Shown here one piece after another: positions 45,051 through 53,699 of a DNA stretch of 64,000 nucleotides; position 1 is the first letter of the stretch; every line of letters starts with the position of its first letter. Origin of the DNA: Flavobacteriaceae bacterium. GTDB taxonomy: Bacteria; Bacteroidota; Bacteroidia; Flavobacteriales; Flavobacteriaceae. The position numbers and the translations under genes are program-made. A model generated the notes under the pieces. It had not been told where the DNA came from and searched no databases. It saw only the letters and a list, made by a program, of their open reading frames with translations. The stretch lies in the NCBI GenBank assembly GCA_028284005.1, contig JANQSO010000007.1:248001-312000 (forward strand), in the 5' to 3' direction.

Positions 45051-45959
45051 ATGGAAAACAAAATTTTACACATAAATTCTATAAGTGAACTTCACAAGGC
45101 ATTTGGATTTGAAAAGCCAAAGCATCCTTTAATTACATTAATAGATACTGAAAAGCTAGATGTTCCCGCTTCACAAATCGGAACAAAAGTGATTGCAGAT
45201 TTATATATGATCGCACTAAAGGATAAAGACTGTGGAATAGAATATGGTAGGAATCACTATGACTTTGCAGAGGGTGTTATGGTGTTTTCAGCACCTAAAC
45301 AAGTAAGTACTGTTGAGAAGGAAATGAAGCCTGGGGATATTAAAGGGTGGATGCTCTATTTTCATCCAGACCTTATCAGAAATACACATTTAAGTGAAGT
45401 CATGAATGAGTATTCTTTTTTTAACTATGACGTGGTTGAAGCGCTACACCTTTCAGATGATGAAGAAAAATTGATAAATGAAACTGTCAAGAATATTCAA
45501 AGTGAATTTACACAACGCATCGATAACCATACACAACGTGTAATCAACTCTAATCTTGAATTACTTTTAAATTTATGCCTACGATTTTATGAGAGGCAAT
45601 TTAATACACGAGCTGCACAAAATAAGGATGTGTATTCGATATTTGAACGTTCGTTAAAAGACTATTTTTTATCAGAAAAACAGCTAGAGTATAGTATGCC
45701 ATCTGTTGACTATTTTGCTGATAAAGTAAATCTTTCTTCTCATTACTTCAGCGATGTCCTAAAAAAGGAAACAGGTCGTTCCGCAAAAGACCATATCAAC
45801 GATTATGTTATTGAATTGGCTAAAAATCAACTGCTCGGAACGAACAAATCTGTAAGTGAAATTGCTTATGACTTAGGCTTTAATTACCCTCATTATTTCA
45901 CAAGACTGTTTAAAAACAAAACTGGTTATACACCTTCTGAATATAAACATCTGAACTAA
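45051..45959 (+). CDS. AraC-family regulator, island paralog 1
   Basis: 302 residues. N-terminal cupin-like sensor with NSISELHKAFGFEKPKHPLI, EYGRNHYDFAEGVMVFSAP and NEYSFFNYDVVEALHLSDDE; C-terminal AraC double helix-turn-helix at about 195-300 (VDYFADKVNLSSHYFSDVLK; EIAYDLGFNYPHYFTRLFKN). Clearly paralogous to the proteins at 50093 and 51630. Stands as a single unit with its own copy of the shared operator, suggesting autoregulation. Terminator at 45984-46011. Confidence 0.92.
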   Translation: MENKILHINSISELHKAFGFEKPKHPLITLIDTEKLDVPASQIGTKVIADLYMIALKDKDCGIEYGRNHYDFAEGVMVFSAPKQVSTVEKEMKPGDIKGWMLYFHPDLIRNTHLSEVMNEYSFFNYDVVEALHLSDDEEKLINETVKNIQSEFTQRIDNHTQRVINSNLELLLNLCLRFYERQFNTRAAQNKDVYSIFERSLKDYFLSEKQLEYSMPSVDYFADKVNLSSHYFSDVLKKETGRSAKDHINDYVIELAKNQLLGTNKSVSEIAYDLGFNYPHYFTRLFKNKTGYTPSEYKHLN

Positions 45960-45983
45960 GTAAACTCACAGATAATGATAAGG

Positions 45984-46011
45984 GTGATTCAATATTAGAA
46001 TCGCTTTTTTT
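45984..46011 (+). terminator. Terminator after AraC paralog 1
   Basis: 7-bp stem GTGATTC (45984-45990) / GAATCGC (45998-46004, one G-T pair), then a 7-T run. Confidence 0.75.
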
Positions 46012-46030
46012 ATGCCATTCTATAAAATCA

Positions 46031-46093
46031 GTAAAAAGTGTTTCTTATTCGGAAATAAGTGTTAATAAACTCAATATGAGTAGGGTAAATTTG
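46031..46093 (+). promoter_or_regulatory. Island promoter 2 (aldehyde dehydrogenase unit)
   Basis: GTAAAAAGTGTT (46031-46042) and GAAATAAGTGTT (46052-46063), period 21 bp; TAAATTTG (46086-46093) starts 23 bp after the second repeat ends. Confidence 0.8.
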
Positions 46094-46131
46094 CTGTATA
46101 ATTGAAAGTAAACGATCAAAATCAAAATATT

Positions 46132-47727
46132 ATGACAGCACAAGAAGCATTTAAAAGTTTAGACCCACAGAAATGGACCAGGGTTTCAGCTATTGAGCGG
46201 TTGGCATTGTTAGAGCAAGTTCAAAATAACTTAAAAAAGTATGCTAAAGAACTTGGGAAAGTAGATGCTGATATGAAGAACAACTTAATCGGGGAAAATA
46301 TCACTTCCATTGCCGAAGGCATGGGAACTACAGTAATGCCCATGGCAGGAACACTTATGGGAATTCAACACCTTTATGAATCACTTATAAAAGGAGAAAT
46401 GCCGAAAGCTTTGCATACAGAACAATTAGATGATAACCTTTATGAAATCCAGGTCTTCCCAATAGGCACAAAGGATAAATTAGCAGCAGCGAAACAAAAA
46501 GGATATATCCATGTTGAAGGCGAACCCAAACAGGTAAACCCGATGGACAAACCTGCTGGAGTAATTGCTGTTTCAGGAGCAGGTAATTATAGCTCATCAA
46601 TAGAAATGGCTATGGCTCTGTTTTTAGAAAACAAAGTAGTTATCCATAAACCACATCAACTTAATGAAGCAACGGATGCTATTTGGGAAAAGATTTTCCA
46701 ACCGTTAATTGATATCAATGCTGTGGCTTTTTGTAGCGCAGACCAAGGACGCGAAATGTCCGCCTTAGAAGGCTTACATGCTATTTACTTTACAGGTTCA
46801 ACAGGTGTTGCACATGCTATTCAAAATCAAGCATCAGCACCATTAGTATCTGAGTGTGGTGGAAACAATCCGTGTATCATTGTTCCTGGTAAATGGACAG
46901 ATAAAGACCTTAAACGTCAGGCTATTCAATTAGCTTCTGTAGGTAAATTAAATGGAGGCGCAGTTTGTGGACGACCTCAAACCATAATCACTTCTAAAAA
47001 TTGGGAACAACGTGAACAGTTTTTAGAGGAGTTACGTAAAGCCATTGTAAAGGAAACGTTTGCTTGTAGCTCACATTATCCAGGCGTTGATAAAACTAAA
47101 GAAGCATTTTTAGAACATCAACCGTCAGCAGAAATTTTAAAGCCTGAAAATGGTAAGCATAACAAAAGTGATTTTGTGTTAATACCGAACATTTCTGAAG
47201 AAGATTTTGCCGTAACCAATGAAGCATTTTGTCAAGTCTTTAGTGAAATTCCACTAGACGTTTCAACAGACACAGATGCCTTTCTGACCAAAGCAACCGA
47301 TTTCTGTAATAACAAACTATTAGGTTCTTTAGGATGTATGATTTTAATCGACAATGATACGATGGAAGCTAATGAAGCACGGTTAAACCAAGCCATAAAA
47401 GATCTAAACTATGGCGGAATCGCTATAAATGATGTACCTCCAAATATTTGGTTGAATGCCTATTTAACTTGGGGTGGTTGCGGCGAAACCACTGAGAATT
47501 TTGTATCTGGTGTTGGAAACTTCGGAAATGCGCTAAACTTCGAAAACATCAAAAAGTCAGTGATTAAAAACGATTTTAATGCTACAAGTTTTGAGCTAAC
47601 CAATAGAAAGCGTGTTGAACATTTATTGGAGAATGTGTCCTATTATTCGATCGACCAAAGCTGGGGACATTTTGCAAAACTGGCCGGACAGATGATGATA
47701 GATAATTTTAAAGGAAAAGATTTTTAA
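46132..47727 (+). CDS. Aldehyde dehydrogenase family protein
   Basis: 531 residues. NAD(P)-dependent oxidation of an aldehyde. The general-base Glu motif is SECGGNNPCIIV (usual xELGGK/SP), the Cys nucleophile is in GGAVCGRPQTII, and the Rossmann part has AIYFTGSTGVAHAI. The start at 46132 (MTAQEAFKSL) is preferred over an in-frame TTG at 46102, because the -7 element at 46086-46093 puts the transcript start near 46100. Followed by an SDR gene 19 bp on; both end at the terminator 48594-48618. Confidence 0.9.
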   Translation: MTAQEAFKSLDPQKWTRVSAIERLALLEQVQNNLKKYAKELGKVDADMKNNLIGENITSIAEGMGTTVMPMAGTLMGIQHLYESLIKGEMPKALHTEQLDDNLYEIQVFPIGTKDKLAAAKQKGYIHVEGEPKQVNPMDKPAGVIAVSGAGNYSSSIEMAMALFLENKVVIHKPHQLNEATDAIWEKIFQPLIDINAVAFCSADQGREMSALEGLHAIYFTGSTGVAHAIQNQASAPLVSECGGNNPCIIVPGKWTDKDLKRQAIQLASVGKLNGGAVCGRPQTIITSKNWEQREQFLEELRKAIVKETFACSSHYPGVDKTKEAFLEHQPSAEILKPENGKHNKSDFVLIPNISEEDFAVTNEAFCQVFSEIPLDVSTDTDAFLTKATDFCNNKLLGSLGCMILIDNDTMEANEARLNQAIKDLNYGGIAINDVPPNIWLNAYLTWGGCGETTENFVSGVGNFGNALNFENIKKSVIKNDFNATSFELTNRKRVEHLLENVSYYSIDQSWGHFAKLAGQMMIDNFKGKDF

Positions 47728-47746
47728 CAATTAAAGAAATAGTAAA

Positions 47747-48568
47747 ATGAATAAAACAATATTAATTACAGGATGCAGTACAGGTATTGGCCGTATGACT
47801 GCAAAATACTTTCAGGAAAAAGGATGGAATGTCGTAGCTACGGTTCGGAGCAAACCTGAAGAAGATATGGAACTTAATGCATTAGATAATGTATTAGTAA
47901 CAACTTTAGACGTTACCAAAGAAGACACGATAAAAAATGCTGTAGGAAAAGCCGTAGACAAATTCGGAAAAATTGATGTCTTACTTAATAATGCAGGTTA
48001 TGGTTCTTACGGAATTTTAGAAGCCACACCAGAGCATGCCATTAGAATGCAGTTTGATGTAAATGTTATCGGAACACTTTTAGTAAGTAAAAATGTGATT
48101 CCTTATATGCGCAAAGCAGGCGAAGGTACTATTATTAATATTTCTTCGATGGGTGGAAAGATTTCTTTCCCATTAGGTACACTTTATCACGGCTCAAAAT
48201 TTGCTGTGGAAGGCATGAGTGAAGCTTTGTCTTTTGAACTGGAAGCGATTGGTGTGAAAGTAAAAATGATAGAGCCTGGTATGATAAACACCAATTTTGA
48301 AGAAACTGTAATGAAGAATATGTATATAGACCAAGACCAAACAGAATATGGTGAGTTTCTTCAAAAAGTGATGGCTGGAATGCAAAAAGCAGGAAGTGTA
48401 AATTCTGAGCCTATTATTGTCGCAGAAAAAATCTATGACGCGGCCACAGATGGTAAGAATCAATTACGCTATATCGCAGGACCAGATGCCGAACAAATCA
48501 TTGCAGCGCGTAAGCAATTAGATGACGACGCTTACATGGCAATGATGAAACAGCAAATGGGTTTGTAA
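47747..48568 (+). CDS. Short-chain dehydrogenase/reductase (classical SDR)
   Basis: 273 residues. NAD(P) site TGCSTGIGRMTA (about 8-19), NNAG at LLNNAGYGSYG, catalytic Ser in ISSMGG, and YHGSK (Tyr-x-x-x-Lys at about 145-149). Ser-Tyr-Lys triad complete. A long C-terminal segment covers the active site. Same operon as the aldehyde dehydrogenase; may supply or remove its aldehyde (inference). Confidence 0.93.
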   Translation: MNKTILITGCSTGIGRMTAKYFQEKGWNVVATVRSKPEEDMELNALDNVLVTTLDVTKEDTIKNAVGKAVDKFGKIDVLLNNAGYGSYGILEATPEHAIRMQFDVNVIGTLLVSKNVIPYMRKAGEGTIINISSMGGKISFPLGTLYHGSKFAVEGMSEALSFELEAIGVKVKMIEPGMINTNFEETVMKNMYIDQDQTEYGEFLQKVMAGMQKAGSVNSEPIIVAEKIYDAATDGKNQLRYIAGPDAEQIIAARKQLDDDAYMAMMKQQMGL

Positions 48569-48593
48569 AGAATTAACAAGTTGAAATTCAAGG

Positions 48594-48618
48594 GGCATTT
48601 ATAAAAATGCCTTTTTTT
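48594..48618 (+). terminator. Terminator after the ALDH-SDR unit
   Basis: Stem GGCATTT (48594-48600) / AAATGCC (48605-48611) and a 7-T run. Confidence 0.85.
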
Positions 48619-48627
48619 ATGCGATCT

Positions 48628-48690
48628 GTAAAATGGTTTAGAGATTAAGTAAAATGGATTAATCCACCGATATATAAGGCCATAATTTTG
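48628..48690 (+). promoter_or_regulatory. Island promoter 3 (hydrolase / SRPBCC / araC paralog 2 unit)
   Basis: GTAAAATGGTTT (48628-48639) and GTAAAATGGATT (48649-48660), period 21 bp; TAATTTTG (48683-48690) starts 23 bp after the second repeat ends. Confidence 0.8.
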
Positions 48691-48714
48691 TATTGAATTT
48701 TAAAACAAGAAATT

Positions 48715-49593
48715 ATGTTCGGAAAAATGATATCAGATATGATGATTAAACCAGGTAAAAGTCCTGTGTTTGAAACACCAGATCAATACAATCTTGATTA
48801 TGAGAACGTAACCTTTAAAACCGATGATGGTATTTCACTATCTGGTTGGTTGGTAAAAGGAGGAACGGATAAAGTTATCATCCAGTCCCATTTTGGAGTA
48901 CAATGTTCTCGTAGTGGTTTTACAGTTAAGGGAAAAGGAATGATGGAGAAATCACTTTGGAATAAAGACATTCCATTCTTAAAGCAAGTTAAATACTTAA
49001 GCCAAGCTGGATATTCGGTATTGCTGTACGATATGCGTAATCATGGTGAAAGTGAGCAATGTGGTTGGATAACATGGGGAAAAGATGAACGCAAAGATAT
49101 TTTAGCTGCCATTAATTATGTAGCAAATCACCCTGATTACAAAAATGCAGACATTGGATTATTATCAATTTGTATGGGGCAAGCAGCCAGCACATTTGCT
49201 TTTGGCATGGAACCTGAAATGAAGCAGTTTAAAAACCTGAAAACAATGATTTCGGTACAACCTTTAACGTATGATTATTTTGTTGCTAATATGGGGTTAC
49301 CTATGTTTTTAGTGAATTCAGGGAGTAAGTACAGCAAAAACAGACGCAATACCGACCTTACTGGCGATTCTTTTTTACCTTATGTGAAAGATATTTCAGT
49401 ACCAACATTGGTAATCCAGAACACAAATGATCCAATGACCGATTTAAATATGGTGAAACAATACTATAATGATTTAACTGTAGAGAAAAAGATGCTTTGG
49501 CTAGATCTGGAGAAAAAGCGTGCTGCAGCATATGATTGGTTAGGTAAAAACCCAGAACCTATTGTAGAATGGTTTGATACGCACATGAATTAA
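48715..49593 (+). CDS. Alpha/beta hydrolase with Cys at the nucleophile elbow
   Basis: 292 residues. Alpha/beta-hydrolase fold: VIIQSHFGVQ (oxyanion strand), SVLLYDMRNHGES, nucleophile elbow LLSICMGQAAS, acid strand VIQNTNDPMTD. The elbow reads S-I-C-M-G, so the nucleophile would be Cys, as in dienelactone hydrolases (GxCxG), rather than Ser. The usual catalytic His near the C-terminus is not evident (AAAYDWLGKNPEPIVEWF). Either a thiol-type hydrolase or a binding/inactive relative. First gene of a four-gene unit. Confidence 0.85.
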   Translation: MFGKMISDMMIKPGKSPVFETPDQYNLDYENVTFKTDDGISLSGWLVKGGTDKVIIQSHFGVQCSRSGFTVKGKGMMEKSLWNKDIPFLKQVKYLSQAGYSVLLYDMRNHGESEQCGWITWGKDERKDILAAINYVANHPDYKNADIGLLSICMGQAASTFAFGMEPEMKQFKNLKTMISVQPLTYDYFVANMGLPMFLVNSGSKYSKNRRNTDLTGDSFLPYVKDISVPTLVIQNTNDPMTDLNMVKQYYNDLTVEKKMLWLDLEKKRAAAYDWLGKNPEPIVEWFDTHMN

Positions 49594-49601
49594 TTTAAAA
49601 A

Positions 49602-50087
49602 ATGAGAAAATTGATATATATAGTAATTGGCATCATTGCATTATTGATAGCAATGGTTATAACTGGTAAAAAATCGGTTCATCACGAAATTATCATCAAT
49701 GCGCCAGTAGAACAGGTATGGCAAGTATTAACGAATACAGAAGCATACCCTGAATGGAATCCAACCTTGCAATTGGCAAAAGGTGAAATAAAAGAAGGGG
49801 AAAATGTAGTTTATAAATTTACTCAAAGCCCAGATAATGCCTATGATGTTCCTGTAACGGTTCAACAAATCATTCCAAATAGGTTATTGAATCAAAAAGG
49901 AGGATATCCATTTATACTCGCTTATAATCACAAATATATTTTGGAATCTGAAGGTACTGGTACTAAAATGACTATTCACGAAGATTATAGCGGAATTGGT
50001 GTAAATTTTTGGAATCCAAAACCTGTTGAAGTTGCTTATGGTAAACTAAATAAAGCATTAAAGAAAAGAGTAGAATCCTTAAATTAG
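49602..50087 (+). CDS. SRPBCC-domain protein with N-terminal membrane anchor
   Basis: 161 residues: transmembrane helix (about 3-20), then an SRPBCC/polyketide-cyclase-like domain (about 28-158; INAPVEQVWQVLTNTEAYPE, WNPTLQLAKGEIKEGENVVY). The cavity of such domains binds hydrophobic ligands. Lies 8 bp after the hydrolase and 5 bp before AraC paralog 2. Confidence 0.88.
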   Translation: MRKLIYIVIGIIALLIAMVITGKKSVHHEIIINAPVEQVWQVLTNTEAYPEWNPTLQLAKGEIKEGENVVYKFTQSPDNAYDVPVTVQQIIPNRLLNQKGGYPFILAYNHKYILESEGTGTKMTIHEDYSGIGVNFWNPKPVEVAYGKLNKALKKRVESLN

Positions 50088-50092
50088 TCCTA

Positions 50093-51001
50093 ATGAATGA
50101 GATTATAAAAATAGAATCCATTACTGAGGTACACGATTTTTTTCAGCTACCCAAGCCAAAACATCCATTGGTATCTGTACTACCTATTACAGACGAAATC
50201 ACCAATTTTGATTATGGTAATTACTCTTACAATTTCGGATTTTATCAAATAAGTCTAAAAATGGGTATTTCTGGCTCGCTAACTTATGGAAGAAACTCTT
50301 ATGATTTCCAAGAAGGAACCATGGTTTTTATGAAGCCAAATCAGGCAATTAGGATTGAAAATAGTCAGGAATATAAGGGGGCATCAGGTTGGACACTTCT
50401 ATTTCATCCTGACTTAATTCGTAAATCAGAATTGGGTAAAATCATTAACAACTATTCTTTTTTTAACTACGAAACCAATGAGGCTTTACATTTGTCTGAT
50501 GATGAAAAAAAATCATTGACTGAACTTGTTACTAAAATCGAAAAAGAATACAATCAAAATATTGACAAACATAGCCAAGAACTTATCATTTCAAATATTG
50601 ATTTGTTATTAAAATATTGTAAACGTTTCTATGACAGACAATTTTATACCAGAACCAACCTTAATAGGGATCTTATAACACGATTTGAAACGATCATGCT
50701 CGATTATTTCAATTCTGAAAAGCCAAAAGAGTTAGGAGTTTTGACGGTAAACTATTGTGCTAGAGAAATGAGCATGTCCGCCAACTATTTAGGGGACTTA
50801 CTGAAAAATGAAACAGGAAGTAGCGCGAAGGAACATATTCAGAGTTTCTTGATTGAAAAGGCAAAGACTAAAATACTTGGTACTACAAAGTCTATAAGTG
50901 AAATTGCTTATGATTTCGGATTTGAATATCCACAGAGTTTTAATAAATTATTCAAATCGAAAACAGGGTTAACACCAACCAAATATCGCAGTTTAAATTA
51001 G
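50093..51001 (+). CDS. AraC-family regulator, island paralog 2
   Basis: 302 residues. Same layout as paralogs 1 and 3: ESITEVHDFFQLPKPKHPLV, TYGRNSYDFQEGTMVFMKPN, NNYSFFNYETNEALHLSDDE, and C-terminal double helix-turn-helix (CAREMSMSANYLGDLLKNET; EIAYDFGFEYPQSFNKLFKS). It lacks the short loop present before the YGRN motif of the other two. Encoded inside the hydrolase unit, so it is made together with its neighbours. Confidence 0.92.
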   Translation: MNEIIKIESITEVHDFFQLPKPKHPLVSVLPITDEITNFDYGNYSYNFGFYQISLKMGISGSLTYGRNSYDFQEGTMVFMKPNQAIRIENSQEYKGASGWTLLFHPDLIRKSELGKIINNYSFFNYETNEALHLSDDEKKSLTELVTKIEKEYNQNIDKHSQELIISNIDLLLKYCKRFYDRQFYTRTNLNRDLITRFETIMLDYFNSEKPKELGVLTVNYCAREMSMSANYLGDLLKNETGSSAKEHIQSFLIEKAKTKILGTTKSISEIAYDFGFEYPQSFNKLFKSKTGLTPTKYRSLN

Positions 51002-51018
51002 GTTTAAAAATAGTGTTC

Positions 51019-51507
51019 ATGGATTTTATTCAACAGCTACAACTATGGGAAAAAGGCGAATTATTACAAGGCAAGATAATGATTGACCTTGGTATTCTCT
51101 TCCTCATTGGGTTTATCGCTATTTTCCGTAGTCAAAATGAACTACTACGAGGTTCACTAATACCTTTGGCCTTATTACTATTAATTCTTATTGGTTATGG
51201 AGGGTACATTTTATACAGTCGTCCTGCTCATATCAAACAAAGTATTGTGCTCTACGAACAATCAGAAGAAGAAGCCATTAAAAAAGAAATTGAAAAACAC
51301 ACCAATGATAATAAAGCTGGAAAGACACTAATTAAATATGTGTATCCTATTTTAATAATTCTTTCAGCTTTAACACTTTTATTCATTTCAAATACTTATT
51401 ATAAAGGTATGGCCATAGGTTTTATTCTTTTATTTTCAGCAACCTATATTATTGATAACGGTTTTGTATCTCGCTCAGAAACTGTTATTGAGTTTCTTCG
51501 ATCTTAA
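51019..51507 (+). CDS. Small membrane protein of unknown function
   Basis: 162 residues, four transmembrane helices (about 22-38, 46-66, 110-126, 130-150). The loop between helices 2 and 3 is cytoplasm-like and acidic (EQSEEEAIKKEIEKHTND). No family recognised with certainty. The start at ATG 51019 is preferred over GTG 51013. Last gene of the hydrolase/SRPBCC/AraC unit, 17 bp after AraC paralog 2. Confidence 0.75.
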   Translation: MDFIQQLQLWEKGELLQGKIMIDLGILFLIGFIAIFRSQNELLRGSLIPLALLLLILIGYGGYILYSRPAHIKQSIVLYEQSEEEAIKKEIEKHTNDNKAGKTLIKYVYPILIILSALTLLFISNTYYKGMAIGFILLFSATYIIDNGFVSRSETVIEFLRS

Positions 51508-51545
51508 AGTATTTATTCTGCTACTTCGTTTTAGTTTGAAGAACG

Positions 51546-51608
51546 TGATTTTGTGTTCAACTATCCGTAAATAGTGTTTAATATCAGATGGTGCTACACC
51601 TAATTTTG
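51546..51608 (+). promoter_or_regulatory. Island promoter 4 (araC paralog 3)
   Basis: TGATTTTGTGTT (51546-51557) and GTAAATAGTGTT (51567-51578), period 21 bp; TAATTTTG (51601-51608) starts 23 bp after the second repeat ends. Confidence 0.78.
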
Positions 51609-51629
51609 TGGTAATCGAATTTGAAGAGT

Positions 51630-52556
51630 ATGTCAAAAGAGAATATCATACGTATTAAAACACTTACACAGCTATTTGATGCATTAGACTGGGAAAAGCC
51701 AACCCATCCATTAATTGGTATCATAGATGTTACTAGGCTTGAAGAATTACCAGAAGAAAAAAAACAAGCTTTTGAAGGCGTTAAGATGACTTCGGATTTG
51801 TATAGCGTTATCCTAAAAGATGGTGACTGTGGGTTGCAATATGGTAGAAATAAATACGATTTCGAAGAAGGTGTTTTACGTTTTATTGCACCCAATCAAA
51901 TTGTATCTTCTTCAACGCATACACCCAGTTCTTATGGCTTTATGTTGGTATTTCATCCAGACCTAATCAGAAATTTTGATTTAGGAAAAACAATAGGACA
52001 GTATAATTTTTTCAATTATGCAGTGCATGAAGCTTTACACTTATCAAAACAAGAAGAAAACATACTACTGGAGATTGCAAAAAATATAGAGAAAGAATTA
52101 GAATCTAACATAGACAAACATACACAAGAAGTCGTTGTAACAAACCTTCAATTGTTGTTAAACTATTCAAAAAGATTTTATAATAGACAGTTTATAACGA
52201 GAGTTAATGATAATTCGGATGTTATAAGTAAAGTAGAAAGGCTCATTAAAGAGTATTACAGCCAAAATCTGCAATTGGTTAATGGGACTCCAAAGCCGGA
52301 ATATTTTGCAGAAAAGGTCAATTTTTCGAACAACTATTTAAGCGATTTATTAAAAAAAGAAACCGGGAAAAGCACTAAAGATCATGTTGACGATTATGTA
52401 ATTGATTTAGCTAAAACCAAGCTTCTTAATTCAGAATTTACGGTTAATGAAATTGCTTATGATTTAGGCTTCAACTATCCTCATTATTTTAGTAGAATGT
52501 TTAAGAAAAAAGTAGGAGAAACCCCTGTAGAATTTAGAATGAAAACATTTAATTAG
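51630..52556 (+). CDS. AraC-family regulator, island paralog 3
   Basis: 308 residues from ATG 51630 (an in-frame TTG at 51621 would leave almost no leader after the -7 element at 51601-51608). Similar throughout to paralog 1: LDWEKPTHPLIGIIDVTRLE, QYGRNKYDFEEGVLRFIAPN, GQYNFFNYAVHEALHLSKQE, PEYFAEKVNFSNNYLSDLLK, EIAYDLGFNYPHYFSRMFKK. Single-gene unit with the shared operator and a strong terminator. Confidence 0.92.
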   Translation: MSKENIIRIKTLTQLFDALDWEKPTHPLIGIIDVTRLEELPEEKKQAFEGVKMTSDLYSVILKDGDCGLQYGRNKYDFEEGVLRFIAPNQIVSSSTHTPSSYGFMLVFHPDLIRNFDLGKTIGQYNFFNYAVHEALHLSKQEENILLEIAKNIEKELESNIDKHTQEVVVTNLQLLLNYSKRFYNRQFITRVNDNSDVISKVERLIKEYYSQNLQLVNGTPKPEYFAEKVNFSNNYLSDLLKKETGKSTKDHVDDYVIDLAKTKLLNSEFTVNEIAYDLGFNYPHYFSRMFKKKVGETPVEFRMKTFN

Positions 52557-52580
52557 AGCTATTTGAATTGATTGATAATC

Positions 52581-52612
52581 AAGTGCTTTCATGAATATGA
52601 AAGCACTTTTTT
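52581..52612 (+). terminator. Terminator after AraC paralog 3
   Basis: 12-bp perfect stem AAGTGCTTTCAT (52581-52592) / ATGAAAGCACTT (52597-52608), GAAT loop, T-run. Confidence 0.88.
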
Positions 52613-52618
52613 ATATCG

Positions 52619-52681
52619 TAAAATTGTGTTTTAGATTCTGGAAATTGTGCTTATCATAGGCTCAAAATCAACGTTCCTTTG
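52619..52681 (+). promoter_or_regulatory. Island promoter 5 (SDR-SDR unit)
   Basis: TAAAATTGTGTT (52619-52630) and GGAAATTGTGCT (52640-52651), period 21 bp; TTCCTTTG (52674-52681, one mismatch to TANNTTTG) starts 23 bp after the second repeat ends. Confidence 0.75.
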
Positions 52682-52712
52682 TAGAGTAAAAGCAAATTAA
52701 AAACAAAGAATC

Positions 52713-53675
52713 ATGAGTCATAAACATATGATATGGTGCGACCAAGAAACCCTATCAAAAGATATTACGGGAAAAATTTACATAGTTACTGGAGCAAATT
52801 CCGGTGTAGGATTAGAAACAACCAGACAGCTTATTAAGCAAGGTGGACATGTAGTAATGGCCTGCCGAAGAGTCGAGGCAGCACAAAAAGAAACAGCATC
52901 TTTTATAGACTTAAAAGGAAGCTATGATATTATAAGATGTGATTTGACAGACTTACAATCGGTCAGAGAATTTTCAGAAGCGTTCTTAAAAAAGTACCAT
53001 CGTTTAGATGGCTTGATGTGTAATGCAGGAATGGTAGTTATGGAGAGTGCCATTCAATACACTAGCGATGGTTTTGAGAAGACGTTTGGAGTCAATTTTT
53101 TGGGCCATTTTCTATTGACTGAATTGTTACTTGATATTCTGGCCAAAACGGAGGGTTCACGTTATGGAATCTTATCATCGGTAGTCCATGCAGGAAGTCC
53201 TAAAAACAGATATGAAGTTCATTTAGACGATTTGAATTTTGAGAATAGAAAGTACAACAATTTTGCAGCCTATGGTGAGGCTAAAACAGCATCGGTACAA
53301 TATGCCATGGAATTAGGCAAACGTTTAAAAGATACTGGTGTTGCTACGGCTTCAATTCATCCAGGTTGGGCACGCTCTAACTTTGGCAGTGGAGGTAACT
53401 TTTTGATGAGAACACTTATGGCAATTGCAAGGCCATTCACAAAATCCATATCAAATAGTAATTGGGAATCTGCACAAACATCATTACATGTGCTATTATC
53501 TGAAGACGCACCCAAACATTCGGGAGCCTATTTTAGTCAACACAGTGTATTGTACAGGGATGCAGCATGTAAAAAAGGAGGTTGGCCCATGAAATCGCCA
53601 AATCCACATGCCAATAATATGGAAGCTGCGAAAGAACTAGTAACAAAGAGTTACCAACTGGTTGGTTTAAAATAA
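52713..53675 (+). CDS. SDR oxidoreductase, retinol-dehydrogenase/protochlorophyllide-reductase-like
   Basis: 320 residues. Cofactor motif TGANSGVGLETTRQL (about 29-43), VMACRR after strand 2 (Arg favours NADP), NAG at MCNAGMVV, LSSVVH, and YGEAK (Tyr-x-x-x-Lys, about 189-193). The long C-terminal part after the catalytic site matches the RDH/POR-like group. First of two SDR genes in one unit, 24 bp apart. Confidence 0.92.
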   Translation: MSHKHMIWCDQETLSKDITGKIYIVTGANSGVGLETTRQLIKQGGHVVMACRRVEAAQKETASFIDLKGSYDIIRCDLTDLQSVREFSEAFLKKYHRLDGLMCNAGMVVMESAIQYTSDGFEKTFGVNFLGHFLLTELLLDILAKTEGSRYGILSSVVHAGSPKNRYEVHLDDLNFENRKYNNFAAYGEAKTASVQYAMELGKRLKDTGVATASIHPGWARSNFGSGGNFLMRTLMAIARPFTKSISNSNWESAQTSLHVLLSEDAPKHSGAYFSQHSVLYRDAACKKGGWPMKSPNPHANNMEAAKELVTKSYQLVGLK

Positions 53676-53699
53676 ATACGAATTATAAAAATTAAGACC

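Noticed and set aside
46102-46131. TTG start of the aldehyde dehydrogenase at 46102
   Set aside because: Only about 9 bp after the -7 element, so at or before the expected transcript start; ATG 46132 fits better.
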